From Mahella sp. (GTDB lineage: Bacteria > Bacillota > Clostridia > Mahellales > Mahellaceae), in the NCBI RefSeq assembly GCF_020054945.1, contig NZ_JAIHAU010000001.1, positions 29,653 to 93,652 on the forward strand: a stretch of 64,000 nt of DNA. The letters are read 5' to 3'. Positions 25,331 through 34,313 of this stretch are shown here, in pieces (the stretch's first letter is position 1; every line of letters begins with the position of its first letter). The translations under genes and the position numbers were made by a program. The notes beneath the pieces were generated by a model. That model was not told the origin of the DNA, did not search any database, and worked only from the letters and a program-made list of their open reading frames with translations.

Positions 25331-27527
25331 ACGCGCTGTCACCGCCATATCGCCGTATTATCAATGCTATAAGAAAGGGGGCCACGTATATCATGGCCAT
25401 AGCAGCGGCCACCACTCCGGAATCGTTGACTAAAAAAGCCACTATACTGGCCACTATAGCGGATTTAAAGCCATTTGCCAGCACAGGGTATTCATCCAGC
25501 ACGTCCTTAAGCACGCCTACCGGCCGGTATATGAGGAACATCAATATAGCAAACGAGGCTATAAATGTCGGACTCCATATCGTATATCGTATAAGGTATA
25601 TATTCCTGCTTATCTTTCTGGCCGCTATGCCAACCAAGGATATTATGCCTTGCTCACGTAATATATCGGCAGTCTGCCCTATATGCGATTGCATATCGAC
25701 GCTGCGCAACGAATCCATGTAAAATACTGCAATCAGTATGACAATCAGCGAGCCTGCCACAGCCGCCGCAGAATTCAGGTTTATCCTGAAGCCCCACATC
25801 AGCATTAACACCATGCCGAATCCCATGAAGGCTGCTATAGAGCCGCCTACATTGGTGCCCATATTCGGGCTGATCAATATGTAAAACACGCCGGCATACA
25901 ATATTGGCAGTATATAGATCCATATATGAAGGGTATACTTCTGTGCCAATGCCATAGTGCCTACTATGACGGATGCTATAAGCACGCCCATGAATTCGTT
26001 GCCTATCCCATAATAGCGGGAGCCGGCTATGACATCGTATCCCAGCGCCGAGCCTTGCATAAGCGACGCACTGTTGAACAGCATATCCAATATGATAGCG
26101 GCTGCTGTAACCAGACTGGATAATGCGATCCTTTCAATCCATCCTGACAACGATTTCATCGATATGTAGGTCATGGTGGATGTAACCGCTGCGAGGCCAA
26201 TGACAGTCCACAATATATCATCCCGCTGCCACAATGACATCAGAAGAAATGCTATGGGCATAAACGTTATGCTGTATAAGAACGGGAGCGCATACGGCGA
26301 CCATTCTTTTTTGAATTGGAGCATGGCAAAGGCCGTCAATAATACTATAAGCTGAAACCCTATAAACATTTGTATAAGCGTTGGCCGTTGCCGGTATATT
26401 GTCACGAGCTTATCATTAAAAGCTAAAAGCTGATCCGGCGTTTTATCCGTAGGTACGCTATCAACATTATGGCCGAGCATAGACGTGGGCGTTGGGATAT
26501 CGAAGAATCTCAGTATGGTCGGCGCTATATCCAAATTGGTTATAACGCCGGCGCGCTTGGTGGTAGAGGATGTTGCCCATCCATGGCTGACGTCCTTACC
26601 GACTGCTATAAAAGGGGTGAGCGAATTGCTCTGGGCCAATGCTTTAGCCGACGGGTACGGCGTTATTATCATAATCATATCTTTATCAAGATCTATGCTG
26701 GCCGACAGGCGTCCTATAAATGCGTCGGCCTCCATAATAGCCTGATGGCGATATTTGGTCAGCATGGCGTCGGTGGTCGATTGTCTGAACTCATCGGCCC
26801 TGTATGTGTCGCCGGTTTGTATGAACAGCACGTCGCTTTGCTTGCTGAACCATTGGGTTTCATTCCATAGCTTTTGGTAATCGGTCTTAAGCGAATACGG
26901 GCGCTCCACATCGCGTACCAATACATTCTTGCTCACATCGCCCAGCGGCACCTTACCCTCTTCATCCATGATAAGCGATACAACGTTTCTGCTGTATACA
27001 TCATCGGTGTCCTCATTGCCCAGTACCGCGGTTTTAATCCCGTATAAGCGCAATATGCGCCCCAATTCGCCTATGTATATGTCATGATCCTGATTTGCAT
27101 TGTTTCTGATGAGCTGTGGCATGGACAGGTTTACAATCTGATCCCATTTCGTGCTGATACCGCTGGATTGTTTATACCTGTTTGCAGCTATTTCGCCATT
27201 ATATAATTCGCTGGCGTTGAAGGCCAGATGAGAACCGCCGGCATATGTGGCCCTGACACCCGCTCCTATGGTGATATATGCGCTTTTGGGATTGCGGCTG
27301 CCTGCCACTTTTGTATTCATAAGCGCTATAGTGCCTTGATCGATCAGATGCATGATATTGGGCGGCTGTATAGCTATTAGGTCCTCCATAGCCACCCTGT
27401 CCAGCACGACTGCGTACACTTTGCCCTGTTGATCGGCGGCCTGCGCGGCGCCGTTCGGGGAAAAGCAACAGATGGCCACCATACATATGAGCAAAAAATA
27501 TATCGCTTTTTGCCTATTGCATGTCAT
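25320..27527 (-). CDS. Secreted alkaline-phosphatase-fold domain fused to a polytopic membrane domain
   Basis: 735 residues. A signal segment (about 8-30) leads to an extracytoplasmic domain (about 35-365) with alkaline phosphatase superfamily traits: VLDRVAMEDL at the first metal site, GSRNPKSAYITIGAG where the nucleophile Ser/Thr would be, MIMIITPYPS, and NLDIAPTILRFFDIPTP near its end. About eleven transmembrane helices follow (from about 385 to 728), including SRYYGIGNEFMG. I do not recognise a characterised member; a role in transferring or removing phospho-groups on lipid-linked glycans would fit the fold and the adjacent GT4 gene. It overlaps the 93-residue protein gene by four bases upstream. 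Confidence 0.78.
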   Translation of the reverse strand: MTCNRQKAIYFLLICMVAICCFSPNGAAQAADQQGKVYAVVLDRVAMEDLIAIQPPNIMHLIDQGTIALMNTKVAGSRNPKSAYITIGAGVRATYAGGSHLAFNASELYNGEIAANRYKQSSGISTKWDQIVNLSMPQLIRNNANQDHDIYIGELGRILRLYGIKTAVLGNEDTDDVYSRNVVSLIMDEEGKVPLGDVSKNVLVRDVERPYSLKTDYQKLWNETQWFSKQSDVLFIQTGDTYRADEFRQSTTDAMLTKYRHQAIMEADAFIGRLSASIDLDKDMIMIITPYPSAKALAQSNSLTPFIAVGKDVSHGWATSSTTKRAGVITNLDIAPTILRFFDIPTPTSMLGHNVDSVPTDKTPDQLLAFNDKLVTIYRQRPTLIQMFIGFQLIVLLTAFAMLQFKKEWSPYALPFLYSITFMPIAFLLMSLWQRDDILWTVIGLAAVTSTMTYISMKSLSGWIERIALSSLVTAAAIILDMLFNSASLMQGSALGYDVIAGSRYYGIGNEFMGVLIASVIVGTMALAQKYTLHIWIYILPILYAGVFYILISPNMGTNVGGSIAAFMGFGMVLMLMWGFRINLNSAAAVAGSLIVILIAVFYMDSLRSVDMQSHIGQTADILREQGIISLVGIAARKISRNIYLIRYTIWSPTFIASFAILMFLIYRPVGVLKDVLDEYPVLANGFKSAIVASIVAFLVNDSGVVAAAMAMIYVAPFLIALIIRRYGGDSAYEH

Positions 27528-27805
27528 CTTAAATCAAGATACTCCTGCAAATGGTTCCTCATTTTTTCGGCCAAGTCTTTGTCATCGGTCTTTATCCTTA
27601 TATTTTTGTTGTCGTATTCCATAGTATAGCCGTTAAAGCCCAAAGAGTTAAGGAAATCTTCCACTGCTTTGGCCTGATCTGCGTTCAACCCCATTTTATC
27701 GCCTATATAATCGGTGTTGATATATATCCTGTACCTCTCACCGGTCAGGCGCGTATCCACAGCTTCGCTGTCCCACATATCGCCTATGCGTATATTTTTT
27801 GGCAT
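27524..27805 (-). CDS. Small conserved hypothetical protein
   Basis: 93 residues, soluble, acidic and basic residues mixed, with no signal or membrane segment. A strong AAGGAGG lies 7 bases before the ATG, and its stop overlaps the start of the phosphatase-fold membrane protein (ATGA), so it is a real gene translated with it. No family was recognised. The C-terminal half (YDNKNIRIKTDDKDLAEKM) looks like an alpha/beta fold. Confidence 0.7.
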   Translation of the reverse strand: MPKNIRIGDMWDSEAVDTRLTGERYRIYINTDYIGDKMGLNADQAKAVEDFLNSLGFNGYTMEYDNKNIRIKTDDKDLAEKMRNHLQEYLDLR

Positions 27806-27893
27806 GGTTATCCTCCTTATGGTTTCAAAAACAGATATTAATTATGATGTCCAATATGAGCGGATTTATGATTCCATAGGCGAAAAACAGCGC

Positions 27894-27922
27894 TTGACAG
27901 TGTGACAAAAATACGATAGAAT
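27894..27922 (+). promoter_or_regulatory. tRNA-Trp promoter
   Basis: Consensus TTGACA (27894-27899), exactly 17 bases, then TAGAAT (27917-27922), 12 bases before the mature tRNA 5' end. Confidence 0.85.
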
Positions 27923-27934
27923 AAATATTGTCTT

Positions 27935-28010
27935 AGGGGAGTAGCTCAATTGGCAGAGTAGCGGTCTCCAAAACCGTTGGTTGCGGGTTCGATTCCTGCC
28001 TCCCCTGCCA
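27935..28010 (+). tRNA. trnW: tRNA-Trp (anticodon CCA)
   Basis: A complete cloverleaf: acceptor AGGGGAG/CTCCCCT, D arm with GCTC..GAGT, anticodon stem GCGGT/ACCGT enclosing the loop CTCCAAA (anticodon CCA), T arm GCGGG-TTCGATT-CCTGC, discriminator G and an encoded CCA end. It is a single tRNA with its own promoter and terminator. Confidence 0.97.
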
Positions 28011-28025
28011 AAAATATGTTGATTT

Positions 28026-28052
28026 TAAGCCTCGCAAGAGGCTTATATTTTT
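28026..28052. terminator. Terminator shared by tRNA-Trp and mnmA
   Basis: TAAGCCTC-GCAA-GAGGCTTA, an eight-base stem closed by a GNRA-type tetraloop, then TATTTTTA. It lies 15 bases after the tRNA and directly before the mnmA stop on the other strand. Confidence 0.85.
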
Positions 28053-29157
28053 ATCTCAACAATGTTGTTTTGTTATGTTCTATTATGCCACCGCCCACCA
28101 CAACATCGCCCTGGTAGAATACTACCGCCTGTCCGGGCGTAACAGCTCGCTGAGACCTATCAAATACGACCTTTACTTTAGCGCTGTTATCTAGCGGGTA
28201 TAAGGTAGCTTGTACCTCTTTAGCATTATATCGTATCTTGACGGTGACCTCCATTGGTTTATCCAGACGATCAAACGGGATAAAATTTAAATCGCCTGCT
28301 ATCAAACTATCATCAAATACATCATCTTGTTCTCCCAGCACGATCACGTTATTGACTGCGTCTATATCTACAACATACATAGGTTTGCCCAGCGATAGGC
28401 CCAGCCCCTTGCGCTGGCCTATGGTATAAAAGGCTATGCCTTTATGCTTACCCAGTACATGGCCGGCGGTATCCACAAAGCAACCCTCTTTTATGGCATC
28501 CGGGCGTTGCTCTGCCAAAAATCGCCCGTAATCATCGTCCTCGACAAAGCATATCTCCTGGCTGTCAGGTTTATCGGCCACGGTTAACCCTATTTTCCGC
28601 GCTATTTCTCTAATTTCTGTTTTGTTGTAACTGCCCAGCGGCATAAGCGTATGTTCCAGTTGATATTGGGTAAGCGTATACAGGACATAGCTCTGATCTT
28701 TCTTATCATCGATCGAGCGTTTCAATATAAAGCGCCGGAGATGTTCGTCGTACTCTATTTTGGCATAATGGCCTGTTGCTACATAGTAAGCCCCTATAGC
28801 ATGAGCCCGCCTCATAAGTTCTTCAAATTTTATATACCTGTTGCATACAAGGCAGGGATTGGGCGTGCGGCCTTTTGTATATTCATCGATAAAATAATCT
28901 ATGACTTTTTGCCTGAATATATCCTTAAAATTCATCACATAGTAGGGTATATCCAGTGCCTGAGCCACGCGGCGCGCATCGTCCACCGCATGCAAAGAAC
29001 AGCAGCCGCCTTCCAGCCGTTGCCGTTCGGGATCATCGTCCTGCCATACCTGCATGGTAACGCCTATAACATCAAACCCTTGCTGCTTGAGCAGATAAGC
29101 GGTAACGGAGCTATCCACTCCACCGCTCATGCCCACCACAACACGGCTTTTATCCAT
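28051..29157 (-). CDS. mnmA: tRNA-specific 2-thiouridylase MnmA
   Basis: 368 residues. The PP-loop GMSGGVDSS (about 9-17) activates U34 of tRNA-Lys/Glu/Gln with ATP, and the catalytic cysteines lie in NPCLVCN and SQEICFV. The enzyme takes sulfur from the cysteine desulfurase encoded two genes upstream. The ATG at 29157 has GAGGCGG in front and overlaps the IscU stop by eight bases; the longer open frame to 29214 would run deep into iscU and is not used. Confidence 0.96.
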   Translation of the reverse strand: MDKSRVVVGMSGGVDSSVTAYLLKQQGFDVIGVTMQVWQDDDPERQRLEGGCCSLHAVDDARRVAQALDIPYYVMNFKDIFRQKVIDYFIDEYTKGRTPNPCLVCNRYIKFEELMRRAHAIGAYYVATGHYAKIEYDEHLRRFILKRSIDDKKDQSYVLYTLTQYQLEHTLMPLGSYNKTEIREIARKIGLTVADKPDSQEICFVEDDDYGRFLAEQRPDAIKEGCFVDTAGHVLGKHKGIAFYTIGQRKGLGLSLGKPMYVVDIDAVNNVIVLGEQDDVFDDSLIAGDLNFIPFDRLDKPMEVTVKIRYNAKEVQATLYPLDNSAKVKVVFDRSQRAVTPGQAVVFYQGDVVVGGGIIEHNKTTLLR

Positions 29158-29593
29158 TTGCCGCCTCATCATCGGCGCATTCATGGTCATGCTCATGAGG
29201 TTTTGACATCTCATCCTCGGTTATGAGGCCCTTCTTGTGCTTGTAATCCTCGATAGCGGCACGCAACCCATCTTCAGCCAGCACAGAACAATGCATCTTT
29301 ATAGCCGGAAGGCCGTCCAGCGCATCGGCCACGGTCTTATTGGTTATATCCAGCGCTTCATCCAACGTCTTGCCTTTTATCAGCTCGGTTGCCATGCTGC
29401 TCGTGGCTATGGCCGCCGCGCAGCCGAACGTCTGGAATTTGACATCTGTTATAACATCGCCATCAATCTTTATGAATATCTTCATTATATCGCCGCATCT
29501 CGGGTTGCCTACCTCGCCTACGCCATCAGCATCGGGTATTTCTCCTACATTGCGCGGATTTGTAAAATGATCCATAACCTTTTGACTATACAT
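29150..29593 (-). CDS. iscU: Fe-S cluster assembly scaffold IscU/NifU-N
   Basis: 147 residues with the three scaffold cysteines in [20 protein letters not shown] and [11 protein letters not shown] and the conserved Asp next to the first Cys. It builds [2Fe-2S]/[4Fe-4S] clusters with sulfur from IscS. The C-terminal tail is His/Glu/Asp-rich ([12 protein letters not shown]), an extension that might bind metal. It overlaps the iscS end and the mnmA start. Confidence 0.95.
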   Translation of the reverse strand: MYSQKVMDHFTNPRNVGEIPDADGVGEVGNPRCGDIMKIFIKIDGDVITDVKFQTFGCAAAIATSSMATELIKGKTLDEALDITNKTVADALDGLPAIKMHCSVLAEDGLRAAIEDYKHKKGLITEDEMSKPHEHDHECADDEAANG

Positions 29594-30773
29594 TTTTCAA
29601 CGCCCCTTCTCTTTCTGCAAATAATGGTGACATCTGCCGCAACCTTTCCACTATATCCGGCAGTATCTCAATGACATAATCTACATCCTCTTCGGTATTA
29701 TCGTCGCCAAGTGTAAGACGCAGAGAACCATGTGCTATTTCATGCGGCAGCCCTATGGCCAGTAGTACATGCGACGGGTCGAGCGAACCGGACGTACAAG
29801 CAGACCCGCTGGACGCCGCCACGCCCTTTAGATCCAGACTGAGCAGCATGGATTCGCCCTCTATAAATTCAAACGATAAATTAACATTGCCCGGCAGCCT
29901 TTCGGTAGGATGACCGTTCAAGCGTACAAAGGGTATTTTATCCATTATGCCTTTTATCAAGCGATCCCTTAGCTGAGTAAGGTGCTCCCGCCTTTGAGGT
30001 ATAGTAGCCGTAGCCAGCTCTATGGCCCTGCCCAAGCCAACTATCCCTGGTACATTCTCAGTGGACGCGCGGCGGTTCCTTTCCTGAGCTCCGCCATGCA
30101 TAAACTGATCTATTTTTACACCCTTCCTTATATATAAAGCGCCTATGCCTTTGGGTCCATAGAATTTGTGGCCCGAGAGCGACAACATATCCACATTTAA
30201 TGACTTTACATCGATATCCATGCTTCCTATGGCCTGTACGGCGTCGGTGTGGAAGTAAACGCCACGTTGCCTGGCTATCCTGCCTATCTCAGCTATCGGT
30301 TCTATGGTGCCTATCTCGTTATTGGCCATCATTATGGATATAAGCACTGTTTTATCGGTTATAGTCTTGTACACATCATCGGGATCTACAAGCCCGTACT
30401 GATCGACCGGCAAATAAGTAACCTCAAAACCCAATTTCTCTAAATATTGGCACGTATGCAATACAGCATGGTGTTCTATGGCAGAGGTTATTATGTGGTT
30501 ACCCCTTTTTTTACTGGCAAAGGCGGTACCTTTTATAGCCCAATTATCAGATTCAGTTCCGCCGGACGTAAAATAAATTTCTGACGGCTCGGCCCCTATA
30601 GCCGTAGCTACTTTCTCCCGCGCTGTTTCTATAGCTTCCTTGGCTTCGCGGCCATAGAAGTATATACTCGACGGATTACCGAATTTATCAGTGAAATACG
30701 GCAGCATTTCATCCATTACTTCAGGTTTTACATATGTTGTGGCCGCATGATCCATGTATATTTTTCTATCCAT
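29586..30773 (-). CDS. iscS: Cysteine desulfurase (IscS/NifS)
   Basis: 395 residues, class V aminotransferase fold. The PLP lysine is in [12 protein letters not shown], the cofactor-stacking His in TSAIEHHAV, and the persulfide Cys in [16 protein letters not shown]. It supplies sulfur to IscU and MnmA. AGGAG before the ATG at 30773 marks the start; 17 additional codons upstream lie inside the iscR 3' end. Confidence 0.95.
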   Translation of the reverse strand: MDRKIYMDHAATTYVKPEVMDEMLPYFTDKFGNPSSIYFYGREAKEAIETAREKVATAIGAEPSEIYFTSGGTESDNWAIKGTAFASKKRGNHIITSAIEHHAVLHTCQYLEKLGFEVTYLPVDQYGLVDPDDVYKTITDKTVLISIMMANNEIGTIEPIAEIGRIARQRGVYFHTDAVQAIGSMDIDVKSLNVDMLSLSGHKFYGPKGIGALYIRKGVKIDQFMHGGAQERNRRASTENVPGIVGLGRAIELATATIPQRREHLTQLRDRLIKGIMDKIPFVRLNGHPTERLPGNVNLSFEFIEGESMLLSLDLKGVAASSGSACTSGSLDPSHVLLAIGLPHEIAHGSLRLTLGDDNTEEDVDYVIEILPDIVERLRQMSPLFAEREGALKNV

Positions 30774-30792
30774 AAACCTATCTCCTGTTCGC

Positions 30793-31242
30793 TTATATAT
30801 AATACATATAGCCTTTTTGGCCATTCATGCTATTATATTCATCTACCATATCCTGTAGTGTTATAGAATCCACTACCTGATTAATACTATCCCTTATTTT
30901 TTCCCATATTATTCGAGTGACACAATGATCGGCCTTTTCGCATGATACGGGTTCGTTTTCGATAACACAATCCACAGGGGCCAACGGACCTTCAAGCACT
31001 CTCATAACATCGCCAACTGTTATCTTATCCGGTGGATACGCTAAAATATAGCCTCCCTGCGCTCCTCTTACGCTCTTTACCAGACCGGCCTTGCGCAGAC
31101 CGGCTATAAGCTGTTCCAGGTAAGGCTCGGATATGCCTTGACGCTCCGCCACATTCTTTAATGCTACAGGCTCTTCCCCATAATTCAGAGCCAGATCAAG
31201 CATGGCTGTAAGGCCATAGCGTCCTTTTGTCGATAATTTCAC
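30793..31242 (-). CDS. iscR: Rrf2-family Fe-S regulator IscR
   Basis: 149 residues: winged helix with [18 protein letters not shown] at the start and the recognition helix [21 protein letters not shown], then a loop with three cysteines (DCV...VSC...DHC, spacing C-x8-C-x5-C) that should ligate a [2Fe-2S] cluster. The cysteines set it apart from CymR, the Cys-free Rrf2 regulator. I start at GTG 31242 with GGAGGTGAG upstream; an ATG at 31257 is that ribosome site itself. It heads iscR-iscS-iscU-mnmA and probably represses its own promoter. Confidence 0.92.
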   Translation of the reverse strand: MKLSTKGRYGLTAMLDLALNYGEEPVALKNVAERQGISEPYLEQLIAGLRKAGLVKSVRGAQGGYILAYPPDKITVGDVMRVLEGPLAPVDCVIENEPVSCEKADHCVTRIIWEKIRDSINQVVDSITLQDMVDEYNSMNGQKGYMYYI

Positions 31243-31281
31243 GTCTCTCACCTCCATATTTTAATAAAGCCTAGTTAATAG

Positions 31282-31328
31282 CTTGGAATTCTATATATAA
31301 TAATAGCATTCCCAAGTATTATTGTCAA
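31282..31328 (-). promoter_or_regulatory. iscR promoter with overlapping inverted-repeat operator
   Basis: TTGACA (31323-31328), 17 bases, TATTAT (31300-31305). An inverted repeat, CTTGGGAAT (31308-31316, minus strand reading) and ATTCCAAG (31282-31289), brackets the -10 box, as expected for repression by the Rrf2 protein it drives. Confidence 0.7.
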
Positions 31329-31347
31329 CATGATTTGAAATGAAATA

Positions 31348-32361
31348 TTATATGCTGCGGCCTACAACAGCAGCCAATGCCTTGAGATTCGCCATTAATT
31401 CTCCAAAGCGCTCGGGCAATATTGACTGAGGACCGTCGGACAAGGCGTGAGACGGGTCATTGTGCACTTCTATTATAAGACCGTCTGCTCCGGCCGCTAT
31501 CACGCCCATAGACACAGAAGGTACCAATCGCCACAGCCCTGTGGCATGACTTGGATCCACTATTACGGGCAAGTGCGTCAATTCTTTTAATAGTGGTATG
31601 GCATTGAGATCCAGCGTATTTCGCGTAGCTGTCTCATATGTGCGTATGCCGCGCTCGCATAATACCACATTCGGATTGCCATTGTAAAGTATATATTCGG
31701 CCGCCATAAGCCATTCCTCTATAGTGGCCGATATACCGCGTTTTAATATAACCGGTTTTTTAGATGCTCCTATTTCCTGCAACAGGCGATAATTCTGCAT
31801 ATTTCTTGCGCCTATTTGAAGCATATCTGCATAACTGGCCACTAATTCGATATCGCGTGGATCGACTACTTCTGTCACCACTCTCAGACCGGTTTCCTGA
31901 CCGGCTTGAGCCAATAATTTTAATCCGTCTTCACCAAGCCCCTGAAATGCGTATGGCGATGTCCGAGGCTTATATGCCCCACCGCGCAGCATATCGGCAC
32001 CCGCTTTTTGCACAGCCAAGGCTATATCCATTATCTGCTGCTCACTTTCTACAGCGCAAGGACCAGCAATAGAGACAAGTTTGTCACCCCCTATCTTTAC
32101 CCCGTTCACATCCACTACAGTATTGTCAGCTTTTAGTTCTCTGCTCACCAATTTATATGGCTTCATAATAGGCACTACAGTTTCTACCCCGGGCATATTC
32201 AAGAATACCTGTGGGTCGAAACCGGTTTTATCGCCTATGGCTCCTATTACGGTCTTAAATTCGCCGTATATAGGATGAGCCTGAAAACCAAAGGTTTTTA
32301 TCTGCTCTTCCACGTACTTTATCTGTTCTTTGCCGGCATTAGGTTGCATTACTATTATCAT
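31348..32361 (-). CDS. aroF: 3-deoxy-7-phosphoheptulonate (DAHP) synthase, type I beta with N-terminal FL domain
   Basis: 337 residues. An N-terminal ferredoxin-like regulatory domain (about 1-70) precedes the KDPGal/KDO8P-like TIM barrel ([50 protein letters not shown]). It condenses phosphoenolpyruvate and erythrose 4-phosphate, the first step of the shikimate pathway. The FL domain binds aromatic amino acids in relatives. Expression is controlled by a T-box leader directly upstream whose specifier codon reads Phe. Confidence 0.95.
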   Translation of the reverse strand: MIIVMQPNAGKEQIKYVEEQIKTFGFQAHPIYGEFKTVIGAIGDKTGFDPQVFLNMPGVETVVPIMKPYKLVSRELKADNTVVDVNGVKIGGDKLVSIAGPCAVESEQQIMDIALAVQKAGADMLRGGAYKPRTSPYAFQGLGEDGLKLLAQAGQETGLRVVTEVVDPRDIELVASYADMLQIGARNMQNYRLLQEIGASKKPVILKRGISATIEEWLMAAEYILYNGNPNVVLCERGIRTYETATRNTLDLNAIPLLKELTHLPVIVDPSHATGLWRLVPSVSMGVIAAGADGLIIEVHNDPSHALSDGPQSILPERFGELMANLKALAAVVGRSI

Positions 32362-32385
32362 CTTTATCTGCTCCTTTTCTATATA

Positions 32386-32690
32386 ATAAAAAAACGCCCA
32401 TCATCCCTATATAGGGACGAAGAGCGTTTTGCTTTCCGCGGTACCACCCATCTTAGTTTTATATATGAATATATAAAACCCTCTTTATCGCAGGCACTAA
32501 CATGCCCTCTTACCTTTAACGGCGGAAGCTACCGGCACAGCCTATTGGTATCCACATGCGGACACGTTCAGCCTGCAGCTCCGAGGAGAACTTCGATATA
32601 ACCACCTTCCTCGGGTTCTCACCTTATCCCGATTCTCTGTAAAAGCAAGGCAATACCTACTTTTCCTCATCTCAGCTTTTATAAACTTGT
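32386..32690 (-). promoter_or_regulatory. T-box riboswitch (probable UUC/Phe specifier) upstream of aroF
   Basis: On the minus strand, the conserved T-box GGGTGGTACCGCGG (32449-32436) forms the antiterminator; AAAACGC..GCGTTTTTTT (32430-32388) is the competing terminator with T7. Stem I contains AGTAGG and a specifier loop reading GAAGTTCTCC (32594-32585), where TTC (32590-32588) takes the specifier place by analogy with the GAAC-UAC-A layout of tyrS leaders. Uncharged tRNA-Phe would therefore switch aroF on. The 361-base gap is fully explained by this leader. Confidence 0.9.
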
Positions 32691-32722
32691 TTATATAATA
32701 TATTACAATATGATCTATGCTG

Positions 32723-33394
32723 TTATTTTGCTATTGTATCCACTTCTTCTATCATTATTTTCCCGGCTTTTTTAATAGTCCCCTTTATCCTGGCTATATC
32801 ATGAACCATTGTATCCATTTCTGCTCTCTTGAATTCATTGCTATCTTCTAAAGCTCTGGCTATCATATACGTCTCATCTTGGCGTTCTTTGAGAGCAGTT
32901 ACTTCATCTTTCAAACCATTGACGCCCTGCTTAAGGTCAGCAATATCCTTTTGCATCTCGTCTTGACGCTGATTCAATATCTTGATGTCTTGCTTTAATC
33001 CGACGATATCTTTTTGCATCTCGTCTTGACGCTGATTCAATATCTTGACATCCTGCTTTAGACCACCGACGTCTTCTTTAAGACCGCTGACATCCTGCTT
33101 TAGACCACCGACGTCTTCTTTAAGACTGCTGACATCCTGCTTTAGACCATCGACGTCTTCTTTAAGACTGCTGACATCCTGCTTTAGACCGGTAACATCT
33201 TCTTGCAGATCATTTACATCTTCCTTTAATCCTCTCACATCGGTCTTAAGCTCATTTACATCGGCCTTAAGCCCGTTTATATCAGCCTTAAACCCGCTAA
33301 CATCGGCTTTGAGGCCTCTGACGTCATCTTTTAACCCGTTGATATCCTGTTTTATGCCGCCTAATTCCTGTAGGATTAGATCCATCTTATCCAT
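32723..33394 (-). CDS. Repetitive coiled-coil protein
   Basis: About 223 residues, almost wholly heptad repeats of the form GLKxDVx from residue 10 to about 180, then a short non-repetitive tail (about 185-223). No signal, no membrane segment and no catalytic motif. DNA-level tandem repeats of 42 bases (14 residues) and a 63-base duplicated unit (KILNQRQDEMQKDI) show recent expansion. The ATG at 33394 has GGAG in front; a TTG at 33412 is in frame but lacks a ribosome site. It is probably an elongated rod or scaffold; the function is unknown. It lies downstream of the DUF89 gene. Confidence 0.75.
   Translation of the reverse strand: MDKMDLILQELGGIKQDINGLKDDVRGLKADVSGFKADINGLKADVNELKTDVRGLKEDVNDLQEDVTGLKQDVSSLKEDVDGLKQDVSSLKEDVGGLKQDVSGLKEDVGGLKQDVKILNQRQDEMQKDIVGLKQDIKILNQRQDEMQKDIADLKQGVNGLKDEVTALKERQDETYMIARALEDSNEFKRAEMDTMVHDIARIKGTIKKAGKIMIEEVDTIAK
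33047..33190 (-). repeat. 42-base tandem repeat inside the coiled-coil gene
   Basis: Units start at 33047, 33089, 33131 and, partial, 33173, differing at only a few positions. The unit equals two heptads. A 63-base unit repeats just next to it (about 32948 and 33011). Confidence 0.88.
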
Positions 33395-33434
33395 AAGCTT
33401 TACTCCGTTCAATGTTCATAGGATAATTATAGCA

Positions 33435-34313
33435 TCACATGTTCGAAACATCAATAGCATTTTGGCAAAACGCAAGGCTCATATTGCCAATACCTGCGCG
33501 GGCAGCCACCCATGGGCATTTAGCTCTAAGAAGGAAGAAGGTTTTTCGGCCGGCTAAAAGAGAACCTTCCAATGATTCATAATTTCCCTGTCCTTTGGAT
33601 ATGACGAGGTCGGCTGTTTCTAATTCGCGTAAAAACTCCTGAGAACAAGCTTCCAATACAGTACCGAGATATTGATTGCCATTCTCTATAACATGAGCTA
33701 TATTTGTCATACCCGTCATAACGGCATCTTCCATAGTGGCATCATTGAGTATAGGCCTTGATTTAACAGAATATACGATATCTGATACATAATGCGCCAA
33801 TTGCTCCACCAGCAATTTATCGAATACTATCTCGCCGCTATTATCGCCTATGATCAGTATGCGGCGGGCATTGGATAAAATCTCTTTAAACTGCTTATAG
33901 TCGCTTATGGCAAAACCTGTGGATAATGCTTCGCTTATGCTCTCTTCAACGTTGAACTCCCTGAGTATGCCCATATCTATGATATTTCCGGCTGCAGCAA
34001 TGCGGATAGCCATAAAAAGCGGGTCATCGGCTTTGGCGATGCGTTCTTTTAATTCCGGATATAATCGCATCGCCATGATGTTGGATTGCTCTTTAGCCTT
34101 TTTGAATGGATCTTCTATGCCCATCAACCTGTATGCTTCCAGTAAAACTATGGATGAATTTTCCGCAGGGCTCTTGCTATCATCGATAGATGGCAGTATT
34201 TTGGTCACTTCTTTTATAAGCCGACGCTGTTTCTCTTGATCCAGATCCGCCGCCATAAAAGCCGATATCACTTGCTTAAGATAACACGGCGTGCATTCAG
34301 CTACACACTCCAT
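33435..34313 (-). CDS. DUF89 (ARMT1-like) damage-control phosphatase family protein
   Basis: 292 residues of the DUF89 metal-dependent phosphatase family. An N-terminal CxxC (ECTPCYLK), IGDNSGEIVFDKLL with the metal-binding Asp-Asn, DLVISKGQGNYESL, and LLRAKCPWVA near the end define it. Members hydrolyse damaged sugar phosphates or phosphometabolites such as fructose 1-phosphate and 4'-phosphopantetheine; the substrate here is unknown. Its ATG overlaps the last base of the alaS stop, so the two are one transcript from the promoter at 36996-37025. Confidence 0.87.
   Translation of the reverse strand: MECVAECTPCYLKQVISAFMAADLDQEKQRRLIKEVTKILPSIDDSKSPAENSSIVLLEAYRLMGIEDPFKKAKEQSNIMAMRLYPELKERIAKADDPLFMAIRIAAAGNIIDMGILREFNVEESISEALSTGFAISDYKQFKEILSNARRILIIGDNSGEIVFDKLLVEQLAHYVSDIVYSVKSRPILNDATMEDAVMTGMTNIAHVIENGNQYLGTVLEACSQEFLRELETADLVISKGQGNYESLEGSLLAGRKTFFLLRAKCPWVAARAGIGNMSLAFCQNAIDVSNM

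Noticed and set aside
33047..33190. Tandem repeats as a possible CRISPR array
   Set aside because: Units are contiguous with no spacers and keep the reading frame of a coiled-coil protein.
33045..33557. 170-residue plus-strand open frame rich in TSCFRPPTSSLR-type repeats
   Set aside because: It is the complement of the coiled-coil repeats and has no start signal of its own.
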